This document shows positions 35,484 through 43,767 of a stretch of 64,000 nucleotides of DNA, in pieces. The notes below the pieces were generated by a model. The model was not told the DNA's origin. It did no database searches and saw only the letters and a list, made by a program, of their open reading frames with translations. How positions within the stretch are numbered: position 1 is the first letter of the stretch; each line of letters starts with the position of its first letter. Location of the stretch: positions 1,798,001-1,862,000 of the forward strand of contig OZ252006.1 of the NCBI GenBank assembly GCA_965247175.1, given 5' to 3'. This DNA comes from JANQMX01 sp965247175. Its GTDB lineage: Bacteria > Pseudomonadota > Alphaproteobacteria > Kiloniellales > DSM-21159. The translations under genes and the position numbers were made by a program.

Positions 35484-36484
35484 GCCTTGCTCCTCTTTCG
35501 GCCTCTCGCTGCAGTGGCCGAGGGAGCGGCCGGCCGCTCCCCCTCCGCTTTGCTGACGATGTCTCCGATGACCTCTCGCAACAAGCCTCGAAACCAGGCG
35601 CTTGCCGAGTCGCTGTCCAGGCGGGCGTGCCAAACGAGGCCGACGTCGAACGTCGGTGAGGGAAAGGGCAGCGCGCAGGTCTCAAGTGCGAAGGCGTCTG
35701 CAAGATACCCCGCAGCCGTGGCAGGCACATTGGCCAGGGCAGGACGGCTCCTCAAAACGAACGGCATGGTGGCGAAGTTGGACAGCCCGGCCAACACGGT
35801 GCGCTGCGCGCCACGTGCCGATAGGGCTTCATCGATTGCGCCCGAGGTATCGCCGGACACGGACCTGATGAGATGCGGCACCGATAGATAGTCTTCGAAG
35901 CTCAGCTTGCCTCGCCGCCCAAGCAGCGCCGGATCGTAGAGAACACGAAAATGCTCCCGGTGGGTGATCTCGACATGATGGCGCTTGTCGAGCCGCTTGG
36001 CCGAGATGGCGCTGAAGGCGACATCCGCCTCGCCACTGTCGAGACGTGCGGCGATGCTGCGAAAGTCCGCCGGCCGCACGGTCAGGCGAACGCCCGGCGC
36101 GGTCGCCTGCATCTTTTTTAACAGGGCAGGAATGAGCACGAACTCCAAATCGTCGGGGGCTGCGAAGCGAACTCTGTGATCTGCCTTGGCCGGATCAAAC
36201 TCCGCGGCACGCAACGCGCCGTCTATTGTAGAGAGCGCCGGCTGAATGGCCGACCAAAGCAGCTCCGCACGAGGGGTTGGCTCCATCCCCTTGCCAGCAC
36301 GCACGAAGAGCTCGTCACCCAAGCTCTGGCGCAGCCTTGCCAGGGCCATGCTGACGGCCGACGGCCCGATGAAAAGCCGCTGCGCCGCCGCGCCGACGCT
36401 GCCTTCGCGCATGATGGCGGAAAACACGAGCAGCTGATTGAGATCGAGCTTGCGAAGCTCACTTTCACTGAATTCTATGTTCAT
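35480..36484 (-). CDS. LysR family transcriptional regulator
   Basis: 334-residue LysR regulator starting at MNIEFSESELRKLDLNQLL, with a winged helix EGSVGAAAQRLFIGPSAVSM at about residues 28-47 and a two-lobed effector domain. The C-terminal tail is basic and low in complexity (ATAARGRKRSKA). It diverges from the F420-reductase-like gene, with a T-N11-A motif in the gap, and overlaps the VOC gene downstream. The likely targets are the divergent gene and its own operon. Confidence 0.9.
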   Translation of the reverse strand: MNIEFSESELRKLDLNQLLVFSAIMREGSVGAAAQRLFIGPSAVSMALARLRQSLGDELFVRAGKGMEPTPRAELLWSAIQPALSTIDGALRAAEFDPAKADHRVRFAAPDDLEFVLIPALLKKMQATAPGVRLTVRPADFRSIAARLDSGEADVAFSAISAKRLDKRHHVEITHREHFRVLYDPALLGRRGKLSFEDYLSVPHLIRSVSGDTSGAIDEALSARGAQRTVLAGLSNFATMPFVLRSRPALANVPATAAGYLADAFALETCALPFPSPTFDVGLVWHARLDSDSASAWFRGLLREVIGDIVSKAEGERPAAPSATAARGRKRSKA

Positions 36485-36488
36485 CACT

Positions 36489-36503
36489 ATCAATTTGAAT
36501 GAT
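36489..36503. promoter_or_regulatory. LysR-type T-N11-A motif
   Basis: ATCA-ATTTGAA-TGAT, an imperfect-centre 15-base palindrome containing T-N11-A, just 5 bases upstream of the LysR start and 74 bases upstream of the divergent reductase gene. Placement and form match LysR autoregulatory sites. Confidence 0.45.
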
Positions 36504-36576
36504 TATAAGTCGATTGTCATCTCCATTGTCACAGCCCCACAGCACACCAAACGGGGCGCTGGCAAAGGAGAGTGCA

Positions 36577-37263
36577 ATGAAGGTCGGCATCATCGGTTCG
36601 GGAAACATGGGTCGGGCGATCGGCGTCCGGCTTGCTCAGCTTGGTCACGACGTGATGTTCGGCGCCAGGCGCTCAGAGCAGGCGGCGGCCGCCGCAGAGC
36701 GCGCCGCCAATGGCGCGCTGGCCGGCAGCACGGATGAAGCCGCCGCCTTCGGGGATGTGCTGGTCTGGACCATCCGGGACCCGCAACCTTCCGCGGTCCT
36801 GTCGAACCCTGAGACGCTCGACGGAAAGATCGTCCTGGACCTGAACAATCGCGACTACGCGAATGAGGTCCACCAGGGCGCCTGGTTCGAGACCGCCATT
36901 GCCGAGCGACTGCAGGACCAAGCCCCCAAGGCCAAGGTCGTGAAGGCGCTCAACACCATCGCGATGGAGGCCTTCGACACCTCTTCGGACGCGCTGCGGA
37001 GCGCGGGCGCACAGAGCTTCATCGCCGGCAAGGACAAAGACGCCAAGGCTGCGGTTACCAAGCTGCTCGACGATCTCGGCTTCAATGCGGTCGATCTCGG
37101 CGAAGGCGTTGCGGCCATGCGGGCAGCCGAAGCGCTGGGCGATGTCATTCGCCTGCTGATCATCGACGCTGGCCACGGCGGCCGCGCCAATCTTCAACTT
37201 CACAGGCTGCCCGAGCCTGACTTGGCCACCATCGGCGAGCGCGGCGTTTCCAACTACCGTTAA
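36577..37263 (+). CDS. NADPH-dependent F420 reductase-like NAD(P)-binding protein
   Basis: 228-residue protein with N-terminal MKVGIIGSGNMGRAIGVRLA, a GxGxMG dinucleotide motif, then MFGARRSEQ and a domain with VVKALNTIAMEAFD and FIAGKDKDAK. These fit the NPD/FNO family that includes NADPH:F420 oxidoreductase. Without F420 biosynthesis genes in view, other substrates are equally possible. The ATG has AAAGGAGAG upstream. It is divergent from the LysR regulator, its probable controller, and overlaps the GNAT gene tail-to-tail. Confidence 0.83.
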   Translation: MKVGIIGSGNMGRAIGVRLAQLGHDVMFGARRSEQAAAAAERAANGALAGSTDEAAAFGDVLVWTIRDPQPSAVLSNPETLDGKIVLDLNNRDYANEVHQGAWFETAIAERLQDQAPKAKVVKALNTIAMEAFDTSSDALRSAGAQSFIAGKDKDAKAAVTKLLDDLGFNAVDLGEGVAAMRAAEALGDVIRLLIIDAGHGGRANLQLHRLPEPDLATIGERGVSNYR

Positions 37264-37751
37264 TCGACGAGCTCTTTGACAAAGAACACGCGGTCGAAGC
37301 CGTCTTCATGGCGGCGTTCGGTCTCGCGGTAGCCCAGCGCCGGATAGAGCGCCAGGTTCTCTGTCATCTTGGCGTTGGTGTAGAGATCGACAGCCGGCAG
37401 CCCGTCCGCCCGCGCCTTGTTCTCGACGAAGGTCACCAGCGCTCGCCCTGCCCCGCGCCCTTGAGCCTCCGGCTGGACGGCGACGTTCTCCAGATGCAGT
37501 CGTCCTGCATTCGCATAGCAGACCACGTAGCCGAGGAACTCCTCTGCTGCATCACTGCCTGACACGGCGACATAGACCTGCCCTGCGGCGATCTGGCTCG
37601 CGAAATCGGCAACCATCGGCGCCGGCTTCTTACCGATGCGCACGACGTACTTGTCGTAGGCCGCTTCGGCGCAGGCGGTGATCGCGGCAAGGTCCTGAGC
37701 CTGGGCCGGACGGACGTGCAGCTCCGCTCTTTCCGCTTTGCCTTCTACCAT
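37260..37751 (-). CDS. GNAT family N-acetyltransferase
   Basis: 163-residue acetyltransferase. Acetyl-CoA binding is expected in the loop VQPEAQGRGAGRALVTFVE (motif Q/RxxGxG/A). Preceding strands LGYVVCYANAGRLHLENVAV and following VDLYTNAKMTENLALYPALGY fit the GNAT fold. No neighbour points to the acceptor substrate. It is convergent with the reductase-like gene. Confidence 0.88.
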   Translation of the reverse strand: MVEGKAERAELHVRPAQAQDLAAITACAEAAYDKYVVRIGKKPAPMVADFASQIAAGQVYVAVSGSDAAEEFLGYVVCYANAGRLHLENVAVQPEAQGRGAGRALVTFVENKARADGLPAVDLYTNAKMTENLALYPALGYRETERRHEDGFDRVFFVKELVD

Positions 37752-37897
37752 TGATCAACACCTTCCCGCATGACTGGCGCCGCCCAGCAATTTACACTTG
37801 GAACAGAAGAATCAGCCCTGCCGCTTTGCTCGGCAGATGGCACTGCGCACGACAGCAAGCCTAGAGCAGAGCCGAGGGCCACGAAAGGAACAGAGAG

Positions 37898-38626
37898 ATG
37901 CTATCTGCGCAGCGCACTGCTTTCATTTCGCCATGGCGCCGGGCGGCCTGCCTGGCCGGCCTCTTCCTGCTCGCCGGCTGCGCCTCCAGCGAGGTCACTT
38001 CCCAAGACCGCTACGAAGGCGAGCTCGCCAAGCCAGCACGCATCGTCGTCTACGACTTCGCCGCGACCCCTCAGGATGTGCCGCCCAACTCGGCACTGGC
38101 TGGTCTCTACGCCGAGCGGGAGATCCCACAGAGCGAAGAGGAGATCTCCCTGGGCCGTGAGCTTGGTGCGCTGGTCGGCGAGAAGCTGGTGGCGGAGCTC
38201 GACGAACGAGGCATAACGGCGGTTCGCGCCACGGACGGTGCCCAGCCCCAGGTCGGAGACGGCGTCATCAAAGGCGCCTTCGTTGCGGTCGACGAGGGCA
38301 GCCGATTGCAGCGCATGCTGATCGGCTTCGGCGCCGGTGCGGCCGAGCTGGTAACCCTGGTCGAGGGCTATCAACAGACGGCCGACGGGCTGTCGCCGCT
38401 TGGCTCGGCGGAAGTCGAGGCGGCCGGCGGCAAGATGCCCGGCGTCCTCGCCCCTGTCGGCGTCGGAGCAGCCGCAGGGCGTGCGGCCACCAGCGCGGTC
38501 ATCTCAGGCGCCGCGAGCACAATCCGGGAAATCGACCCCGAAACCTTGGAAGGCGCCGCCGCACGCACCGCCGAAGAGGTTGCAGATGTCGTCGAAGAGG
38601 CCTATCGCCAACGAGGCTGGCTGTAG
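37898..38626 (+). CDS. DUF4410 family lipoprotein
   Basis: 242-residue secreted protein. A signal peptide ends in the lipobox LLAGC with Cys28 as lipidation site. The mature part has RIVVYDFAATPQDVPPNS, LGALVGEKLVAELDERGI, DEGSRLQRMLIGFGAGAAEL and a glycine/alanine-rich hydrophobic stretch near residue 190, all features of DUF4410. Function unknown; such proteins are outer-membrane anchored. A second lipoprotein, a patatin-like enzyme, starts 45 bases downstream, so they probably form one transcript. Confidence 0.82.
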   Translation: MLSAQRTAFISPWRRAACLAGLFLLAGCASSEVTSQDRYEGELAKPARIVVYDFAATPQDVPPNSALAGLYAEREIPQSEEEISLGRELGALVGEKLVAELDERGITAVRATDGAQPQVGDGVIKGAFVAVDEGSRLQRMLIGFGAGAAELVTLVEGYQQTADGLSPLGSAEVEAAGGKMPGVLAPVGVGAAAGRAATSAVISGAASTIREIDPETLEGAAARTAEEVADVVEEAYRQRGWL

Positions 38627-38671
38627 CCGGACAAACAAGACAACGGCATCGGTCGGGGGGACGACAGCGTC

Positions 38672-39922
38672 ATGGCGCAATGGCTTCGGGTTATCCTGGT
38701 TCCGCTTATCTTCGGTCTTGGCCTCGCTGCTTGCGCCTCACCTGAGCGCGAGCCCGCCGTGCCGAACGAGCTCTACTTACAGGCTGACGTGCCGGGCCTG
38801 GAGGACGTCCGCTATTTCATCGACGATGATCCGCAGCCCTTTGTCGACGATGCGATCGAGGCCTATCGCCGCGAGGTTGCCTATCGCAATGGCGGAACCG
38901 TCAAACCGGCGGCCAACCTGCCCAAGGGCGTCCCCACGAATGCAAACCTGCCGCCGGCTCGTTTTTTGGCCATCTCCGGCGGCGGCGACAACGGCGCTTT
39001 CGGGGCCGGTCTGCTGGTCGGCTGGACCGCGCGCGGCGATCGCCCCGAGTTCAAGGTGGTGACCGGGGTCAGCACCGGCGCGCTCACGGCCCCCTTCGCC
39101 TTCCTCGGCCCCGACTACGACGACGAGCTGCGCGAGGTCTACACCACCATCTCGGCCGAGGACGTGCTGCGCGAGCGCCCCTTTCTGGATATCGTCTTCG
39201 GCGACAGCGCCGCCGACAACGGCCCGCTGTGGGAGACCATCGCCCGCTACGCCGATGAAGAGATGCTGCGCCGCATCGCCGAAGAGCATGACAAGGGCCG
39301 TCTGCTCCTCATCGCCACCACCAACCTGGATGCTCAGCGCCCCATCGTCTGGAACATCGGCAAGATCGCCAAGAGCGGCCACCCGGACGCCCTCAATCTC
39401 TTCCACGCGGTGCTGGTCGCCTCCGCCGCCATTCCGGGGGCCTTTCCGCCCGTGATGATCGATGTCGAGGCGAATGGCGAGACGTACCAGGAGATGCACG
39501 TCGACGGCGGTGCTATTAGCCAGGTCTTCCTCTACCCGCCCTCGCTCAACATCGAGGAGATTGCGGAGCAGTACCACGTCGCCGAACGCCGCAAGCGCGA
39601 GCTCTACCTCATTCGCAACGCCCGGCTCGATCCCGAGTGGGGCAACATCGAGCGCCGCATCTTCACCATCGCCGGACGCGCCATCTCTAGTCTCATTCAG
39701 AGCCAGGGGCTCGGCGATCTATACCGCATCTATCTCGCCGCAGAGCGCGACGATATCGACTACAACCTCGCCCACATTCCCGAGAGCTTCGAGGCCGAGC
39801 GCGAGGAGGAGTTCGACACGGTCTACATGAACGAGCTCTTCGACGTCGGCTACGCCATGGCGCGCGGAGGGTATCCCTGGGAGAAGTACCCGCCGGACTA
39901 CAATCCCGACGACGGGGAGTGA
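38672..39922 (+). CDS. Patatin-like phospholipase lipoprotein
   Basis: 416-residue lipid acyl hydrolase with a lipobox (LGLAAC, Cys21). The oxyanion loop is SGGGDNGAFGAG (about residues 102-113), the nucleophile is Ser134 in GVSTG, and the catalytic Asp is in the DGG of HVDGGAIS near residue 278. This is the Ser/Asp dyad of patatins. The C-terminus is acidic. Lipidation predicts an envelope location, unlike cytosolic effectors. It may act together with the DUF4410 lipoprotein upstream. Substrate (phospholipid or other ester) not known. Confidence 0.9.
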   Translation: MAQWLRVILVPLIFGLGLAACASPEREPAVPNELYLQADVPGLEDVRYFIDDDPQPFVDDAIEAYRREVAYRNGGTVKPAANLPKGVPTNANLPPARFLAISGGGDNGAFGAGLLVGWTARGDRPEFKVVTGVSTGALTAPFAFLGPDYDDELREVYTTISAEDVLRERPFLDIVFGDSAADNGPLWETIARYADEEMLRRIAEEHDKGRLLLIATTNLDAQRPIVWNIGKIAKSGHPDALNLFHAVLVASAAIPGAFPPVMIDVEANGETYQEMHVDGGAISQVFLYPPSLNIEEIAEQYHVAERRKRELYLIRNARLDPEWGNIERRIFTIAGRAISSLIQSQGLGDLYRIYLAAERDDIDYNLAHIPESFEAEREEEFDTVYMNELFDVGYAMARGGYPWEKYPPDYNPDDGE

Positions 39923-39925
39923 GGC

Positions 39926-40444
39926 TCAGCCGGCCGGCTTTTCGACGAAGAACTCTTCGAAGCTGATCTCCCTGCAGTCGTCGTCCGCGACGCCAAAGAT
40001 TCCGCTCGGCCCGAAGACGATGCGCCGGCCGAGCCGTGGAAAGTGTCCCATGTCGAAGCCTGAGCGCTCCCCGCCCATCAGATAGACCAAGTCCTCCTCG
40101 AAAGGGTTCCTGAGGTGATGCGCCGGTCCGTGCGGCGCGGGAAAGGCCATGAAGTCGCCGGGGCCGACCTCGAAGCTCTCTTCACCGATGTCGGCGATAC
40201 CGCGTCCTGAGAGGATGAAGAGAAACTCCTCGTCGCGCTCGTGCCGGTGATAGACGAAGCTCTCCTTACCCGGCGGTACCCGCGCGATAGAGAGCGAGAG
40301 GCGCGCCAGACCCGCCGGCTCCGACAGGCGGGTCATGAAGACCTCTGACTTGTCGTTCCAGGGATGGCTGAGGTGCAGCTCCGGCGCCTCGGCGATGTCC
40401 TGCTTCGAAAGATAGGCGCGCGGCGCCGGCTGATCGCTGGGCAT
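39926..40444 (-). CDS. Cupin domain protein
   Basis: 172-residue single cupin. Metal ligands are visible in VYHRHERDEEFLFILSG (H, H, E) and in the second motif GPAHHLRNPFEED. The start at 40444 is chosen because upstream residues (to 40516) are unlike a folded protein. It is divergent from the CoA-transferase genes and ends 4 bases beyond the patatin stop. Enzymatic role unclear; cupins include dioxygenases, isomerases and binding proteins. Confidence 0.85.
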   Translation of the reverse strand: MPSDQPAPRAYLSKQDIAEAPELHLSHPWNDKSEVFMTRLSEPAGLARLSLSIARVPPGKESFVYHRHERDEEFLFILSGRGIADIGEESFEVGPGDFMAFPAPHGPAHHLRNPFEEDLVYLMGGERSGFDMGHFPRLGRRIVFGPSGIFGVADDDCREISFEEFFVEKPAG

Positions 40445-40579
40445 GGCAATGTCCTTCAAAGTTGGAATGGTCTGCGCCCCGGCCGAGCGGCCGAGGCGTC
40501 TCCAACAAACTGTCACAGCCGCCCGCTAAAGTCGCGCTATATAGGGAAGTCAGCGCTTTACACGAAGGAGAGGCCTGCC

Positions 40580-41236
40580 ATGAAACGCGCCGTCAAAGCC
40601 GCCGAGGCGGCCGAGCTTGTCCCCGACGGCGCCGTGCTGCTGATCGGCGGCTTCATGGGGGTCGGCTCGCCCCACCGCCTGATCGATGCCCTGGTGGCGC
40701 GCGGCGCCAAGGATCTCACCGTGGTCGCGAACGACACCGCCATGCCGGACCACGGAATCGGCAAGCTGGTCAGCGCCGGAGCCATCGCCAAGGCCATCGT
40801 CTCCCACATCGGGCTCAATCCGGAGACCCAGGCCAAGATGATCGCCGGCGAGATGGAGGTCGAGCTGGTGCCCCAGGGCACCCTCGTGGAGCGCATCCGC
40901 GCCGGCGGCGTAGGCCTCGGCGGCGTGCTCACTCAGACCGGCCTCGGAACCCCGGTGGAGGACGGCAAGCAGATCGTCGAGACCGGCGGCAAGCGCTACC
41001 TGCTGGAGACGCCTATTCGCGGCGACTACGCCCTCATCGCCGCGCGCCAGGCCGACTATGTGGGCAACCTCGAGTACTCGCTGACGGCGCACAACTTCAA
41101 TCCGGTCATGGCGCTGGCCGCCGACCATGTCATCGCCGAGCCGGAGCACATCGTACCCGTCGGCGTCATCTCGCCGGACGCAGTGAAGACCCCAGGCATC
41201 CTGGTCGACCACATGCTGGAACGGAGGGCTGCCTAA
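40580..41236 (+). CDS. atoD: 3-oxoacid (acetoacetate-type) CoA-transferase, alpha subunit
   Basis: 218-residue family I CoA-transferase subunit A, with GAVLLIGGFMGVGSPHRLIDAL, VSHIGLNPETQAKM and GLGGVLTQTGLGT. It transfers CoA between acyl-CoA and acetoacetate or a similar acid in short-chain fatty-acid or ketone-body use. The ATG at 40580 follows GAAGGAGAGG. The beta subunit overlaps its stop codon by one base. The AtoD/ScoA naming reflects resemblance; the physiological acid is undetermined. Confidence 0.87.
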   Translation: MKRAVKAAEAAELVPDGAVLLIGGFMGVGSPHRLIDALVARGAKDLTVVANDTAMPDHGIGKLVSAGAIAKAIVSHIGLNPETQAKMIAGEMEVELVPQGTLVERIRAGGVGLGGVLTQTGLGTPVEDGKQIVETGGKRYLLETPIRGDYALIAARQADYVGNLEYSLTAHNFNPVMALAADHVIAEPEHIVPVGVISPDAVKTPGILVDHMLERRAA

Positions 41237-41928
41237 TGAGCACGGCTGAAATTGTCGCTGACGCGCCCGCCGCCATGTCGCCCAAGGAGATCATCGCCCG
41301 CCGGGTGGCGCAGGAGGTCGAGCCCGACAGCCTGGTCAACCTCGGCATCGGCCTGCCCAGCCTGGTGGCCAACTACCTCCCCGAGGAGGTCAACGTCTTC
41401 TTCCAGGCGGAGAACGGCGTGATCGGCCTCGGCGCCCGCCCACCCGAGGGCATGGAGGACGTCAACCTGACCGATGCCGGCGGCGGCTTCGTCACCGCCG
41501 TACCGGGCGCCGCCTCCATCGACAGCGCCATGAGCTTCGGTCTCATTCGTGGCGGCCACCTCGACATGACGGTGCTCGGCGGGCTGCAGGTGGATGAGCG
41601 CGGCTACCTCGCCAACTGGATGGTGCCGGGCAAGATGGTGCCCGGCATGGGCGGCGCCATGGACCTGGTCTCCGGCGCCAAGCGTGTGGTCGTGGCCATG
41701 GTCCACACCGCCAAGGGCAACCATAAGATCGTGCCCGAGTGCACCATGCCGCTCACCGCCACCCGGCGGGTCAGCCTGATCGTCACCGAGATGGCGGTGA
41801 TCGAGCCCACCGAAGAGGGCCTGGTGCTGCGCGAGCGCGGCCCCGGCGTCTCGGTCGAGGACATCAAGGCCGCCACCGGCGCCACCCTCATCGTCCCGGG
41901 CGACATCCCGGAGATGCGGTTGGCTTAG
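41236..41928 (+). CDS. atoA: 3-oxoacid (acetoacetate-type) CoA-transferase, beta subunit
   Basis: 230-residue subunit B; the catalytic glutamate that forms the CoA thioester is in FFQAENGVIGLG. Other motifs are LVNLGIGLPSLVANY, FGLIRGGHLDMTVLGGLQVD and CTMPLTATRRV. The ATG at 41236 overlaps the alpha-subunit stop (TAATG), giving coupled translation and equal subunit amounts. It is followed by a repeat-bearing gap of 268 bases. Confidence 0.88.
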   Translation: MSTAEIVADAPAAMSPKEIIARRVAQEVEPDSLVNLGIGLPSLVANYLPEEVNVFFQAENGVIGLGARPPEGMEDVNLTDAGGGFVTAVPGAASIDSAMSFGLIRGGHLDMTVLGGLQVDERGYLANWMVPGKMVPGMGGAMDLVSGAKRVVVAMVHTAKGNHKIVPECTMPLTATRRVSLIVTEMAVIEPTEEGLVLRERGPGVSVEDIKAATGATLIVPGDIPEMRLA

Positions 41929-41950
41929 GGCGGGCGCCACCAACTCCTCC

Positions 41951-42117
41951 TGTCATCCCGGCCAAGGGCGAAGCCCGCGAGCCGGGATCCATGGATAGGA
42001 TGAGTCCGGACTTCTCAATACTGGTGCAGGCCGAGGAATGGACCCCGGATCGCTATCGCGTCCGGGGTGACAGCTTGAGGGGACTTCCGGGGTGACAGCT
42101 TGAGGGAACGTCCGGGC
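41951..42117. repeat. Dispersed-type intergenic repeat with an embedded 25-bp tandem repeat
   Basis: Starts TGTCATCCCGGCCAAGG and returns as CGGGATCCATGGA and later GGACCCCGGATC...CCGGGGTGACA, the inverted-end style of dispersed intergenic repeats in alphaproteobacteria. Within it, a 25-base unit beginning TCCGGGGTGACAGCTTGAGG occurs at 42061-42085 and 42086-42110 (23 of 25 bases equal), with the start of a third at 42111. No gene is present. Other genome copies cannot be checked here. Confidence 0.6.
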
Positions 42118-42196
42118 TGACCTGCATTCCGACCATTGGCGCCGCGAACACAAGAGCGCTAGGCTTTATCCGCTCTCTGGATAAGGCCACTGCCAA

Positions 42197-43081
42197 ATGC
42201 AACTCCACCCCATCACCGGCGCCATCGGCGCGGAGATCACCGGCATCGACTTGAAGCAGCCGATCTCGGCCGACCTGGCCGAGGCGCTGCGCCAGGCGCT
42301 CGATACGCACCTGCTGCTGGTCATCCGCGATCAGTTCCTCGACGTGCCGCAGCACCGGGCGCTGGCCCAGGTCTTTGGCCGCCCGGCGGTCAATCCCTAC
42401 GGCCCCGGCCCGGACGAGCACCCGGAGATGACCTATGTGATCAAGGAAGCCTCCGAGCGCACTGGCGTCTTCGGCGGCGGCTGGCACACGGACCTCAGCT
42501 TCATCGAGACGCCGCCCAACGGCTCGGTGCTTTGCTCTATCGAGGTGCCGCCCTACGGCGGCGACACCCTCTGGGCCAACCAGCGCGCTGCCTGGGAGGC
42601 CCTGCCCGAGACCCTCAAGGACTTGCTCAACGGTCGCGATGCCATCCACGTGGGCAAGCCCTACGGCATCAAGTGGGCGCCGCCCGTCGAGGAGCAGGCC
42701 ATGAAGGGCTCGACCAAGCGCGGCGACCCTGAGGCGGACAAGGAGCGCTTTCAACCCGCCGTCCTCACCCACCCGACGACCGGCAACCGCTCGCTCTACG
42801 TCAACCCAACCTATACTATGCGTCTCGATGGGATGAACGAGGAGGACAGCCGGCCGATCCTCAAGCTGTTGTTCGAGCAGTCGACCCTGCCCGAGTTCTG
42901 CTGCCGCCTGCGCTGGACCGCCGGGGCCGTGGCCATCTGGGACAACTATTCCACCCAGCACTACGCCATCAACGACTACCACGGCTTCCGCCGCGAGATG
43001 CGCCGCACGACCTTTCAGTCGCGCCCGATCAGCGATTGGCGGGGAACAGCATCGCCTGACGCCACCCGAACGGCCGCATAA
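42197..43081 (+). CDS. TauD/TfdA family Fe(II)/2-oxoglutarate dioxygenase
   Basis: 294-residue dioxygenase. Iron ligands H97 and D99 are in GGGWHTDLSF and H255 is in STQHYAINDY; the 2-oxoglutarate-binding arginine is expected at R266 or R270 (GFRREMRRTTF). The family hydroxylates taurine, sulfonates, sulfates, carnitine-like and aryloxy compounds, and the substrate here is not evident. The last third is repeated at 44153-44530 as a truncated copy with about 8 amino-acid differences over 110, showing a former tandem duplication. Confidence 0.9.
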   Translation: MQLHPITGAIGAEITGIDLKQPISADLAEALRQALDTHLLLVIRDQFLDVPQHRALAQVFGRPAVNPYGPGPDEHPEMTYVIKEASERTGVFGGGWHTDLSFIETPPNGSVLCSIEVPPYGGDTLWANQRAAWEALPETLKDLLNGRDAIHVGKPYGIKWAPPVEEQAMKGSTKRGDPEADKERFQPAVLTHPTTGNRSLYVNPTYTMRLDGMNEEDSRPILKLLFEQSTLPEFCCRLRWTAGAVAIWDNYSTQHYAINDYHGFRREMRRTTFQSRPISDWRGTASPDATRTAA

Positions 43082-43099
43082 AAGAAAGACAACGTCCGA

Positions 43100-43411
43100 C
43101 TAGGCCCGCTCCGGCTGATAGCGTTGAACGTTCAGTTCTCCGGCTTTGCGCCGAATTGTGACGCTGTCGTAGAGCGCTTGAATGCGCAACAGCAGCTCCG
43201 CCTTGACGCCGAACCCAAGCTCAATCCGCATGGCCATCTCAGGCGATAGCGAAGCTTTCTCATTGACCAAATCGGAGAGCGTTGCCGCCCGTACGTTAAG
43301 GACCTCCGACGCCTTGGCAATCGTCAGTCCAAGCTCATCCAAGATCTCGGTCCGAACGAACTCGCCAGGATGAACCGGCGCCATGCCCATGTTCAGTTTC
43401 TCGCTCGCCAT
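43100..43411 (-). CDS. higA: HigA family antitoxin
   Basis: 103-residue XRE-type antitoxin of a type II toxin-antitoxin pair. MAPVHPGEFVRTEILDELGL is the typical HigA opening, followed by helix-turn-helix TIAKASEVLNVRAATLSDLV and SLSPEMAMRIELGFG. Its ATG at 43411 shares a base with the toxin stop, so toxin precedes antitoxin, the order characteristic of higBA. It sits between the full and truncated copies of the dioxygenase gene. Confidence 0.92.
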   Translation of the reverse strand: MASEKLNMGMAPVHPGEFVRTEILDELGLTIAKASEVLNVRAATLSDLVNEKASLSPEMAMRIELGFGVKAELLLRIQALYDSVTIRRKAGELNVQRYQPERA

Positions 43412-43695
43412 CAGTGATAGTCCTCCAAGTCCAGATCGACGATGGCGCCCTCTTCAATCTTGAACGTCAGTCGCCAGTTTCCCGATACAGATATCGACCA
43501 CTCTCCGGCTCTGTCCCCTTTGAGTTGGTGAATTCTCCATCCAGGTGGACCTTCCAGCGACCCCATGTCCGGTGCGGCCTGCAACGCGAAAAGTACCGTT
43601 CGAATTCGCGGAACCAGCTCCCGTTTCAGCCCCTTGGCGCTGCCGCCGACGAAGTAGCTGCGCAGTCCTTTGTGAGAGATGGACACGATATCCAT
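43411..43695 (-). CDS. higB: HigB family toxin (RelE fold mRNA interferase)
   Basis: 94-residue toxin starting MDIVSISHKGLRSYFVGG, with LKRELVPRIRTVLFALQAA, GWRIHQLKGDRAGEWSISVSGNWRLTF and a short C-terminus, matching HigB/RelE ribosome-dependent mRNA endonucleases. The frame is open upstream to 43764, but MDIVSI is the family start. A short palindrome (43707-43721) lies 12 bases upstream and is the likely HigA-HigB autorepression site. Confidence 0.92.
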   Translation of the reverse strand: MDIVSISHKGLRSYFVGGSAKGLKRELVPRIRTVLFALQAAPDMGSLEGPPGWRIHQLKGDRAGEWSISVSGNWRLTFKIEEGAIVDLDLEDYH

Positions 43696-43706
43696 TGGCC
43701 AGATCG

Positions 43707-43721
43707 TACGGCAATACCGTA
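43707..43721. promoter_or_regulatory. Candidate HigBA autorepression operator
   Basis: TACGG-CAATA-CCGTA, a perfect 5-bp-arm inverted repeat directly upstream of higB, where the promoter must lie. Antitoxins of this family bind palindromes overlapping their own promoter. Confidence 0.45.
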
Positions 43722-43767
43722 TGGACAACAAGCACAAGCCAAAGGCGTCTCTTGTGCTCGCCAAACG

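Noticed and set aside
40462..41928. 488-codon frame spanning both CoA-transferase genes
   Set aside because: Its first part is an out-of-frame reading of the alpha subunit (Arg/Pro-rich); only the C-terminal part, the beta subunit from 41236, is real.
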